A DNA stretch of 16,436 nt from JASEHD01 sp964471945 (GTDB taxonomy: Bacteria > Bacteroidota > Ignavibacteria > UBA10030 > SZUA-254). The translations under genes were made by a program, and so were the position numbers. Location: the NCBI GenBank assembly GCA_964471945.1, contig CAYYIJ010000055.1, forward strand, positions 1-16,436, in the 5' to 3' direction. The notes under the pieces were generated by a model. The model was not told the DNA's origin. It searched no databases and saw only the letters and a list, made by a program, of their open reading frames with translations. Shown here one piece after another: positions 8,757 to 16,059 of the stretch (its first letter is position 1; each line of letters starts with the position of its first letter).

Positions 8757-8831
8757 TACCCCCGAGAGGATTCGAACCTCCGACAAACGGTTTAGGAAAC
8801 CGCTGCTCTATCCAATCTGAGCTACGGGGGC
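8757..8831 (-). tRNA. tRNA-Arg (anticodon CCU)
   Basis: A complete 75-base cloverleaf. The acceptor arms are GCCCCCG and CGGGGGT, with a G-U wobble as the outermost pair and A as discriminator. The D arm is GCTC/GAGC. The anticodon stem is GCGGT/ACCGT around the loop TTCCTAA, giving anticodon CCT, which reads AGG. A 5-base variable region is followed by the T arm GGAGG-TTCGAAT-CCTCT. CCA is not encoded; the bases after the discriminator are CGCG. It is the first RNA of the likely tRNA-proS-dnaE-trxA transcript. Confidence 0.96.
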
Positions 8832-8903
8832 AATTAATTGTTTTCTAATGTTCGTTATGCAGTATCTTAAAACAATCGACATCCACACACAGCAACTATT
8901 TAG

Positions 8904-8932
8904 AATATAGTAAAATAATTGTGGAGTCTCAA
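8904..8932 (-). promoter_or_regulatory. Candidate sigma-70-like promoter of tRNA-Arg and perhaps proS-dnaE-trxA
   Basis: TTGAGA (8932-8927) and TATATT (8909-8904) on the minus strand are separated by 17 bases; each matches consensus at five of six positions. Transcription would start near 8897, about 65 bases before the mature tRNA. It follows the stop of the TPR lipoprotein gene and is among the best promoter matches in the window. Confidence 0.5.
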
Positions 8933-8963
8933 GTCTTTTTTTGCTTGAACATCAAGAATTGCG

Positions 8964-9560
8964 CTAATATAAATTCCTTAATCTCTCTATTTCGTGAGCG
9001 AGGATAGTTTGCCCCTCCATTGTTTGATAATTAACACTAAAAGTCAGGTTTAACATTTTAACTTGCTCGAGACAAATTTCAAAACTGCCTAGGGCGTAAT
9101 AATTTTCCGCTAAAACAATTCTTAGATCGTATTTATTTATCGATGTATCTCTGCTGAAGACCCAATCAAGATTGCCGCGAAATACAATCCCAGCTTCTGT
9201 TATTGAAGAATTATATTTCTTTTGTGCATTATACACAATAGAAAGACCAGCATTAATATCAAGAGACGAATTCGGTTTGGATTTACAGATTAAAAAATAC
9301 TTTACAGCCTCATCCAACAGGTTCAATTTCCCACTTGACCAGCCAGCTCCATTATAAGCATCAACAATCGATGAATCCATCCGAAGCGCTTCAGTAAATT
9401 TATCAAGTGCAGTTTGGTACTCATGATTCTTAAATGCCTCCCAACCTTGATTAATATATTGATTCGCATCGGGTGGTGCTAGCTCGTTTACTTTCTCTTT
9501 ACATGAGAAAGTTATACAACTCAGAGTCATAATTATAATATATTGATAAAATCTTTTCAT
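8964..9560 (-). CDS. TPR-repeat lipoprotein
   Basis: A 198-residue protein with a lipoprotein signal: basic MKR start, hydrophobic stretch, then ITFSC-KEK with the likely lipidated Cys at 20. Cys15 is an alternative, since the lipobox is relaxed as in Bacteroidota. TPR-like helix pairs follow: about 35-66 (GWEAFKNHEYQTALDKF), 68-100 (NGAGWSSGKLNLLDEAVKYF), 102 to about 125, and a last one at about 144-172 (AENYYALGSFEICLEQV). It is probably a periplasm-facing, membrane-anchored protein-binding scaffold. Its partner is unknown. It starts 12 bases after the protease stop, and its strong AAGGAG overlaps that stop codon, so the two are probably translationally coupled and may act together (inference). 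Confidence 0.88.
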   Translation of the reverse strand: MKRFYQYIIIMTLSCITFSCKEKVNELAPPDANQYINQGWEAFKNHEYQTALDKFTEALRMDSSIVDAYNGAGWSSGKLNLLDEAVKYFLICKSKPNSSLDINAGLSIVYNAQKKYNSSITEAGIVFRGNLDWVFSRDTSINKYDLRIVLAENYYALGSFEICLEQVKMLNLTFSVNYQTMEGQTILAHEIERLRNLY

Positions 9561-9568
9561 GGCAGTTT

Positions 9569-9574
9569 CTCCTT
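9569..9574 (-). promoter_or_regulatory. Strong Shine-Dalgarno overlapping the protease stop codon
   Basis: AAGGAG on the minus strand, 8 bases before the lipoprotein ATG at 9560. It shares bases with the TAA stop (9575-9573) of the protease gene, an arrangement expected for translational coupling. Confidence 0.7.
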
Positions 9575-12500
9575 ATCGAAGTAAAATCATTTTTCTTGTA
9601 TTAATATAAACTTGTCTACCTGTGAGCGGATCAATTACAGTCATTCTATAAAAATAAATCCCTCCTGCAACATCCTGCTGTGCATTATTCCGTCCGTCCC
9701 ATTTAATATCGTAGTAACCCAATGGATAAGAAACATCGAGAAGTGTCCTCACTTCCTGACCAAGTACATTGTAAACAATCAATTTCACTGCAGCAGGATT
9801 AGGAAGTGTAAATTGAATCTTTGTTTCAGGATTGAATGGATTTGGAAAATTAGGTTTCAGTGTATATTCTTCTGGTATAAGTTTAGTAAGCCTATTTTCA
9901 TCTATCCCTAAAGCATATGATCCAAGAGAAGTGACAGATGTCTGAATAATTTTCGATTGAGGATTAATCCAACTCTCAATCGGATCCCATTGATTTCCAA
10001 CCATTTTGTAAATACAAAGATATTTCCCTTCAAGCAATCCGTCTAAGGCAGATGAAGAATTGTATAAAAATGTAAGAGTGAGCGGCTGATCATAATTTCT
10101 TGCTGGTCCAAATGAATAAGAATTGCCTGATAATTTTATCTCTGATTTATGATCGGGGATAACCGTAAAATAAGTTTCCTCTTGAAGAGCGTACGGCGGT
10201 ATCTGGATGCTCGCATTACCATCTAAACTATAAACTACAGAAGCCACACCCGGTTTCACTAATTGAACATTGAATTCGCGAGTAACTGTCGTATCCAACC
10301 CATTCATACCAACCGCATGCACCGAGATACTAACAGCCCCACTGGATGAAAATTCATATTTGCCTTTGAAGATATTAGAATTAATTCTTTCGAGGGTTAT
10401 GGTATCCTGATGTAGATTATTTACAGATAAAAGCATGAGTGGTGTAGCCGCAAGTGAATCGTACGAGGTTGCATACAAATCAGCGTATCTCGAAAATACG
10501 GGATTTTGATGAATAGGGATCGATACTCTGGGTTTCGTTGGCGGTATGATTGTCGAGGTTTTAATATAATCCCATTTCGCTAGTGCAGAATCCGAGCTTT
10601 TCTGTAAATCGGCAAGATTTTTTCCTCCAATAATCGCAAAACCTAATGTTCGCTTATCACCATTTAATATCGTATGAGGTCCCGACGAAACAACAAAGTG
10701 AATATCTTGAATGGAATCGGTAGTTACAATATTTCCGCTTAGCCACGACCATTTAGCAGCCCTATTTAAAACAATTGAACTATTATTAATTAATGCACGA
10801 TATTTAGCAGGTCCTTCGAGCACACTTGCACCGCAGTACACCGAGTTTGACATTCCAACATTCCACGCATATCCTAAACCCCTTGCTGTATCAAATGATG
10901 TTTTATTGTACTTATAGAACTCGACTTGATCGCCGAGGATATCCCAATCAAAAAATAAACCCGCATAGAAATTAGAGATCGTATTTCCAGAAACATTCTG
11001 AATCTCATATCGGAGTATGACGTAATTACTATCGGTCGGAGTTGTAAAAGCATATGAGGACATTGAAATCGATAAGCCAATTCTGTTTACAAACGGAGCG
11101 CTTGCATCTGAAAACTTACTATTTCCATCTTCATTAGAAATAATCCCCGGCGAAATAATGTTGTACATGTCTGTTGACATAAAATCGTCATTTTGGCATT
11201 GTGAACAAGAATCGTTTCGCACAACGCTAATAGATTTACTTGATGAATATCCGGCAAGTAATCCACCTTCATAAAGTTGATTTCCACCGCCATAAATAAA
11301 TCCACTACCGTGATTATTACTTAGATCAAGGAATCCGATCCTTCCTATGTTGGTCAAGGTAACTTCCACATTATTGACGGAATGTGTTGAATACGTTGGA
11401 TTAACGAGAATTGAAAATATCTGAAAATCTGAATAATTCGTTTCAGCATCCGTGATCGTTAATGTGAACTGTACTTTTTGTGATGGGGGAATATTATTTT
11501 TAATCCTAACAAGGAAAGGTAACGAAGCATTATTTCTTGTTTCTTGCATGTTCACAACCCCGATTGGATAACTTGAAGTAAGCATTTCAACATATGGGTT
11601 ATTAGGAGCACTCAGAGTAATTGTTGTTGAAGAGCTTGTTGAAATCAAAAAATTCTTGATGAATACTGTTATAGAGATTGTTTCATTTGGCTGTGGAATT
11701 TTATTATTATTTCCACCAACCGAATCACTAATCGAATAAGAAATCATTCGCAGCGATGGCATAGAAGCCGTGAGGGCTTTATGAGCATTAATTCTTCCCT
11801 TCCCAAGTAAGAATGCGTATGATGGATTGATAGAATTTATATCATCACAAGAAGTACGAACCTGTTCGCCAGCTTCAATCGGAGTGAGGGCGGGGATATA
11901 CGATTTTACGAGCGCTGCCAGACCAGCGACGAATGGGGTGGACATTGACGTCCCGTATAAATAAGCGTAAGTTGTGGGAAAATACGTACTCCGAATATTT
12001 TCACCTGGTGCACAAATATCAACCTCGGAATTAAAAGATGAAAAATCTGATTTTGTATCATTGGGTGAAGTAGAAGCGACCGAAAGAACACCGCGATAAC
12101 TGGCTGGATATTGCAAAATATTTCGTCCGGTATTTCCAGCAGCGGCAACTATCAGAGCGCCGCGAGCAACAGCAGTATCAATCACCTCTTGTTCAAAATG
12201 TGAACCGCCTTCGCCACCCCAACTGCAATTTATTATTTTTGCCCCCATTAATACCGAATATAATATCCCATGGAAACCATAGTATATTCCCTGATTCGTG
12301 TCATCGTCATATGATACCTTCACAGGAAGGATTTTGCATTTATAGCCAATACCAGCAACACCTACACCATTGTCAGTAACTGCTGATGCGATACCAGCCA
12401 CATGTGTTCCATGCTTGGCTCTGTCTCCAGCAGATGATTTGGGTGCTGGGTCGTTATCTCCAATCGGATTATTGAGATTCGCACCACCAAAATCCCACCC

Positions 12501-13193
12501 ACGCCAATCATCAATTCTTCCGTTGTTATCATCGTCAATTCCGTTTGCCTCTTTGCCACCGCCATATTCTTTATAATTTATCCAAATATTCGCATTCAAA
12601 TCGGGGTGATCCCATTGAACTCCAGTATCAATAATGCCAATTACCACGGAGGTATCACCTTGAGTGATACACCAAGCACTATCAGCAAGTATTTTTTTTA
12701 AACCCCATTGAGTGGTAAAATATGGATCGTTAGGTGGACAGAGTGTTATATTATTAGTATTATAAATAAACCAAGGTTCTGCATAAAGAACTTCTGGAAG
12801 CTGAGAAATTTCTTCTGCAACAATGAAAGCATCTTCGGGAGATGTGTATTGAACAACGAAAAATTTCGACATGTCGACATCACGACCTTCTGAGTCAATC
12901 AGGTAATCTGGGAACAATTTATTCACTGATTGGATGGAATACTTTTTCAGAAAATCATCAATCGAATGAATACCAAAAGAATTACCTGTTTTACCAAATG
13001 GCATAGTGGCATTCAACCTTACGATGACCCGCCCTTGAATATATCGACTGTTTTCACGAGTTTTTAGTAAAACACCAGGTAAGTCATCAAGTGGCAGTGT
13101 TTTTTTTGTGTTCGAATTTTTCACGTATCCAAAACCCATTGTGAATAGAATTAGATAACAAAATAGAAAAGATAACCCTCGATTGATTTTCAT
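9573..13193 (-). CDS. Secreted subtilisin-like (S8) serine protease with T9SS sorting domain
   Basis: 1206 residues. A signal peptide (1 to about 25) is followed by a pro-region (about 50-145, resembling the propeptide chaperone of S8 enzymes) and a catalytic domain (about 160-475). The triad is Asp189 (IGIIDTG), His261 (HGTHVAG) and Ser416 (GTSMSTP); the oxyanion Asn is 354 (AAAGNTG). An Asp-rich insertion (about 219-230, GIDDDNNGRIDD) looks calcium-binding. A CARDB-like Ig segment lies around 483-600, followed by beta-rich modules with no family I recognise, and a ZU5-like stretch near 1000-1100. The last 95 residues, from LKPNFPNPFNP through LIVYNVLGQEV to GGIYFYRM, form a T9SS type A sorting domain. 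The enzyme should be exported across both membranes and attached to or released from the surface; its substrate is unknown. Its ATG is 3 bases after the nadD stop. Confidence 0.95.
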   Translation of the reverse strand: MKINRGLSFLFCYLILFTMGFGYVKNSNTKKTLPLDDLPGVLLKTRENSRYIQGRVIVRLNATMPFGKTGNSFGIHSIDDFLKKYSIQSVNKLFPDYLIDSEGRDVDMSKFFVVQYTSPEDAFIVAEEISQLPEVLYAEPWFIYNTNNITLCPPNDPYFTTQWGLKKILADSAWCITQGDTSVVIGIIDTGVQWDHPDLNANIWINYKEYGGGKEANGIDDDNNGRIDDWRGWDFGGANLNNPIGDNDPAPKSSAGDRAKHGTHVAGIASAVTDNGVGVAGIGYKCKILPVKVSYDDDTNQGIYYGFHGILYSVLMGAKIINCSWGGEGGSHFEQEVIDTAVARGALIVAAAGNTGRNILQYPASYRGVLSVASTSPNDTKSDFSSFNSEVDICAPGENIRSTYFPTTYAYLYGTSMSTPFVAGLAALVKSYIPALTPIEAGEQVRTSCDDINSINPSYAFLLGKGRINAHKALTASMPSLRMISYSISDSVGGNNNKIPQPNETISITVFIKNFLISTSSSTTITLSAPNNPYVEMLTSSYPIGVVNMQETRNNASLPFLVRIKNNIPPSQKVQFTLTITDAETNYSDFQIFSILVNPTYSTHSVNNVEVTLTNIGRIGFLDLSNNHGSGFIYGGGNQLYEGGLLAGYSSSKSISVVRNDSCSQCQNDDFMSTDMYNIISPGIISNEDGNSKFSDASAPFVNRIGLSISMSSYAFTTPTDSNYVILRYEIQNVSGNTISNFYAGLFFDWDILGDQVEFYKYNKTSFDTARGLGYAWNVGMSNSVYCGASVLEGPAKYRALINNSSIVLNRAAKWSWLSGNIVTTDSIQDIHFVVSSGPHTILNGDKRTLGFAIIGGKNLADLQKSSDSALAKWDYIKTSTIIPPTKPRVSIPIHQNPVFSRYADLYATSYDSLAATPLMLLSVNNLHQDTITLERINSNIFKGKYEFSSSGAVSISVHAVGMNGLDTTVTREFNVQLVKPGVASVVYSLDGNASIQIPPYALQEETYFTVIPDHKSEIKLSGNSYSFGPARNYDQPLTLTFLYNSSSALDGLLEGKYLCIYKMVGNQWDPIESWINPQSKIIQTSVTSLGSYALGIDENRLTKLIPEEYTLKPNFPNPFNPETKIQFTLPNPAAVKLIVYNVLGQEVRTLLDVSYPLGYYDIKWDGRNNAQQDVAGGIYFYRMTVIDPLTGRQVYINTRKMILLR

Positions 13194-13196
13194 AAT

Positions 13197-13778
13197 TTAT
13201 TCTTTATATAGACCTCTGTGGTGGATAAATTGTTCAACAGTTAAAGGTACGAGATAACGAATGGAACGCGCCATTTTCACACGTCTGCGAATATCTGTGC
13301 TTGATATCCCGATTTGCGGGACATTTAGAAACTGAGCATAACGAGAATAATTGCTTTTGATATTATGAATAGGAAATTCGGGCCTGCTCATGACAACCAA
13401 ATCGGCTTTATTGCTTATCTCCTCGGGTGCCCGCCATGTTTCAAACTCTAACAAATTATCAGCTCCTATGATAAGAGAGAAATCTGCTTTTGGATAAAGA
13501 GCAATTAATTTTTCGAGCGTATCTATCGTATAGGATGGTCCTTGTCGCTGAATTTCAATATCGGACACTTGAAAATTTAAATTCCCTTGTACCGCTAACC
13601 GTGTCATCTCGTACCTCATCTCCGGGGGTGCGAGCAACATTCCCTGTTTATTAGGTGGCTGTGCAGATGGTATAAAAAATATTTTATCGAACTTGAGCGA
13701 ATCACGTACAGCTTCGATAACAATCAAATGTCCTATGTGTGGTGGATTGAATGTTCCACCAAAGAGACCAAATTTCAT
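13197..13778 (-). CDS. nadD: Nicotinate-nucleotide adenylyltransferase
   Basis: Makes deamido-NAD from nicotinate mononucleotide and ATP in NAD synthesis; cytoplasmic. 193 residues, a normal family length. The nucleotidyltransferase motif GGTFNPPHIGHL is at 7-18, PSYTIDTL at 81-88, IGADNLLEFETW at 104-115 and ISSTDIRRRV at 158-167; together these identify NadD rather than CoaD. Its ATG overlaps the stop of the upstream gene by 4 bases (ATGA), so translation is probably coupled. No rsfS or obg neighbour, often found beside nadD, is present here. Confidence 0.96.
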   Translation of the reverse strand: MKFGLFGGTFNPPHIGHLIVIEAVRDSLKFDKIFFIPSAQPPNKQGMLLAPPEMRYEMTRLAVQGNLNFQVSDIEIQRQGPSYTIDTLEKLIALYPKADFSLIIGADNLLEFETWRAPEEISNKADLVVMSRPEFPIHNIKSNYSRYAQFLNVPQIGISSTDIRRRVKMARSIRYLVPLTVEQFIHHRGLYKE

Positions 13779-14488
13779 GAAAATATTTTTCGAAATCGAT
13801 ATTTATTTTCAAGCATTCTAAAAATTCCCAATGTCTTATTGGGAATTTCAAAATTATTCTTGTTTAACTTCTCCATTGTTTTTTTAAGCTTTATTAAATT
13901 GGAGCCCGAATTAAGTGAATTGATAGGATTCAGTAGAAAAAACATTACGGGAATTTTACAAAGTTGTCGGAGCAGGTTGCGATGCCCCTCCCACAAATCA
14001 TTATCATCATAACTAAAAACATTACTGTGGTTTGCTTTCATTCCTATCAAATAATAACCTCCCTCGAACGTTGGTCCAAGCACAACACAATCGTCATCAT
14101 ATCCTAGTTGATCATAAGCTCTGGTAATCATCTTCGGTGTGAGATAAGGATTATTATCTAAAACCAATACAATTCGTTGGTAATTCATTAAAAAAGCGTC
14201 GTCGATTGCTTGCTGAATTTGATTATTCAAATGTGAATCATCTAGATCGCGAAGGATTACTTTATACTTGAAAGACAATATGAAATCATCCGAAAATTCC
14301 GTTTTGCTGCGATAAAAAAATATATCAGTTTCTCTTAAGAGTGTTGCATTCTGTAGCAGATCCCCGATAATGGCAGTATATAGTGCATCGAGGTCTTCCC
14401 ACGGTAAAGTTGAGAGAGGATCGTTAACGTCTGTTCTATCAATGTTCCCTATCCCCGAAAACACGATTAAAGCGTTTGAATGCGGCAT
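13775..14488 (-). CDS. Divergent GT-A-fold glycosyltransferase-like protein (DUF2064/TIGR04282-like)
   Basis: 237 residues, no signal peptide or membrane segment. The best anchor is VVLGPTFEGGYYLIGMK (about 135-151), matching the GPxxDGGYYLIGL signature of the DUF2064/TIGR04282 family, but with Glu in place of Asp. LVLDNNPYLTPKMI (about 108-121) takes the place of the usual GTDCPxLTP metal-binding stretch. The N-terminal KxPxPGxVKTRL nucleotide-binding motif is not recognisable: residues 6-30 read ALIVFSGIGNIDRTDVNDPL and onward. The fold assignment is therefore fair, but activity is doubtful. It is the first gene of the operon leading into nadD. The ATG at 14488 has no clear Shine-Dalgarno. 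Confidence 0.72.
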   Translation of the reverse strand: MPHSNALIVFSGIGNIDRTDVNDPLSTLPWEDLDALYTAIIGDLLQNATLLRETDIFFYRSKTEFSDDFILSFKYKVILRDLDDSHLNNQIQQAIDDAFLMNYQRIVLVLDNNPYLTPKMITRAYDQLGYDDDCVVLGPTFEGGYYLIGMKANHSNVFSYDDNDLWEGHRNLLRQLCKIPVMFFLLNPINSLNSGSNLIKLKKTMEKLNKNNFEIPNKTLGIFRMLENKYRFRKIFS

Positions 14489-14523
14489 ACAAATCTATCT
14501 ATGTTCATAATTATTGTTACTAC

Positions 14524-14552
14524 AAAATATGAAAGCATCTTATGAAAATCAA
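14524..14552 (-). promoter_or_regulatory. Candidate promoter of the glycosyltransferase-nadD-protease-TPR operon
   Basis: TTGATT (14552-14547) and TATTTT (14529-14524) on the minus strand are 17 bases apart. Transcription would begin near 14517, about 30 bases before the ATG. Both boxes match consensus at only four of six positions. The 109-base gap between the two genes contains no clear terminator for the upstream gene. Confidence 0.35.
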
Positions 14553-14597
14553 GGATTTTTATAATCGTGAACGATCAAATAAGGTTGAATTTGGCGT

Positions 14598-15908
14598 CTA
14601 TGAGATTTCCATAATTTTTTGTACTTTCACCTGCCTAATTCGCTTGTGACTCTTTTTTAACACCGTGATATGAAGATTTTGGTAACTGATTTCTTCTTTC
14701 ACATCAGGAATCTTACCGGTTAATTTATACAGGAACCCGCTTAATGTTTCATACTCTGCACTTTCAGGAATATCACAATCGAATTTTTCATTGAAATCTT
14801 TAATGTCGATTCGTGCATCGACCAACGCTGTGCTGTCGGTCGATTGATCAACCTCTTTTAACACTTCATCATACTCATCGTGGATTTCACCAACTATTTC
14901 TTCAAGAATATCTTCCATTGTTACAATACCTTGAGTACCCCCGAATTCATCGACAACAATCGCCATGTGGATTTTTTGCTGCTGGAGATCTCGCATTAAT
15001 TTGCTGATTTTTATCTGTTCCGGTACGAAATACGCGGGTCGTATAATATCTTGCAAAACAATTAAATCCCGATGTTCAAGCAAACTAATTAAATCTTTTG
15101 TATAAATAATACCGATAATATTATCTATCGTATCATGAAATATAGGTATTCGAGAATAACCCTCCTCAAGGACGATACGAATAAGATCATCTCTGTTTAT
15201 TGTATCTTCGATAGCGATCATAAATGTACGGGGAACCATTATCTCACGAGCAGCCGTGTCTGAAAATTCAAAAATACTTGAGATCAGTTCTTGTTCAGTT
15301 TTTGTTAGGGTCCCGCGCTTTGCTCCTTCTGTAACGATGATTTCTAACTCCTCCGGAGAATGCAATAACTCACTTGAACTTGCTGCGGGAATTCCAACAA
15401 GTCTCAGAAGAAAATTTGCTGCACCATTTAATGCCCAAATTAGTGGTTGAAAGATTCTATAAAAAAGCTGCAATGGATAAGAAACAATTAATGTAGTCGC
15501 TTCAGGATGCCGGATTGCGATAGATTTAGGTGCAAGTTCTCCCAATGTGATATGAAGAAACGTCAAGATACCAAAACTGATCGCAAATGAAAAAGCATGC
15601 AATGTTTTTTCACCTATTATTCCCATACTCTCGAACGGATGACGCAGCATATCGGCTAGCAGCGGTTCTCCTACCCACCCTAATCCTAAACTTGTCAATG
15701 TTATTCCTAATTGAGTAGCCGAAAGATAAGCGTCGAGATGATCTACTATACGCTTAGCTAAAGTCGCACGCCTGTGACCAGTTTGTATTCTTTGAAGGAT
15801 TTGTGATGAGCGCACTTTGACAATTGCAAACTCCGCTGCAACGAAAAAAGCATTCCCGAAAACGAGAAGGAGAATAAAGATAATATTGCCGATGATCTGC
15901 GAGAGCAT
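14598..15908 (-). CDS. CNNM/HlyC-CorC family membrane protein with CBS domains
   Basis: 436 residues. Residues 1 to about 195 form the CNNM (DUF21) membrane domain. A first hydrophobic segment is at about 5-28, more hydrophobic stretches lie at about 62-85, 103-122 and 138-172, and the conserved TLGELAPKSIAIRHPE is at 121-136. A CBS pair (about 218-340) includes MVPRTFM and IVVDEFGGTQGIVTMEDILEEIVGEI. The C-terminal CorC_HlyC domain is at about 355-430. The family is often labelled hemolysin or magnesium/cobalt efflux protein. Members with a known role transport or regulate Mg2+, with the CBS pair binding adenine nucleotides. Hemolysin is a historical name and no toxin activity is implied. 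It appears to be transcribed alone from its own promoter. No Shine-Dalgarno is visible before the ATG at 15908. Confidence 0.94.
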   Translation of the reverse strand: MLSQIIGNIIFILLLVFGNAFFVAAEFAIVKVRSSQILQRIQTGHRRATLAKRIVDHLDAYLSATQLGITLTSLGLGWVGEPLLADMLRHPFESMGIIGEKTLHAFSFAISFGILTFLHITLGELAPKSIAIRHPEATTLIVSYPLQLFYRIFQPLIWALNGAANFLLRLVGIPAASSSELLHSPEELEIIVTEGAKRGTLTKTEQELISSIFEFSDTAAREIMVPRTFMIAIEDTINRDDLIRIVLEEGYSRIPIFHDTIDNIIGIIYTKDLISLLEHRDLIVLQDIIRPAYFVPEQIKISKLMRDLQQQKIHMAIVVDEFGGTQGIVTMEDILEEIVGEIHDEYDEVLKEVDQSTDSTALVDARIDIKDFNEKFDCDIPESAEYETLSGFLYKLTGKIPDVKEEISYQNLHITVLKKSHKRIRQVKVQKIMEIS

Positions 15909-15962
15909 GGTAAGATATGTTTAATTCGATGATTTTGAAGAGTTTTCAAAGCCCATGTTTGA

Positions 15963-15991
15963 AATTTACGAGAAAGATGGATTGAAGTCAA
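15963..15991 (-). promoter_or_regulatory. Candidate promoter of the CNNM/CorC gene
   Basis: TTGACT (15991-15986) and TAAATT (15968-15963) on the minus strand are separated by 17 bases. The start would be near 15956, a leader of about 48 bases. Its position just after the inverted repeat at 16003-16041, which should end the preceding transcript, supports it. Confidence 0.48.
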
Positions 15992-16002
15992 ATTCAAATA
16001 GA

Positions 16003-16041
16003 GCTCCGATTTTTCTAATAGATAGAATAAAAAATCGGAGC
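16003..16041 (-). terminator. Intrinsic-terminator-like perfect inverted repeat
   Basis: GCTCCGATTTTT (16003-16014) and AAAAATCGGAGC (16030-16041) form a perfect 12-base-pair stem with a 15-base loop, 18 bases after the stop of the right-edge gene. On the minus strand the stem is followed only by a mildly T-rich tail (TCTATTTGAATTTG) rather than a full T tract, but position and strength fit a terminator. It separates the right-edge gene from the CNNM/CorC gene. Confidence 0.65.
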
Positions 16042-16059
16042 CCTTAATACATGAAAATG

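Noticed and set aside
8933..8955. Hairpin CTTGA/TCAAG with an adjacent run of seven T as terminator of the TPR gene
   Set aside because: The T run is on the plus strand, so the minus-strand transcript has A after the stem. No plus-strand gene ends there.
14598..15908. Reading the CBS-domain protein as a hemolysin toxin
   Set aside because: The family name is historical. The CNNM, CBS and CorC_HlyC layout fits a membrane transporter or Mg2+ regulator, not a secreted toxin.
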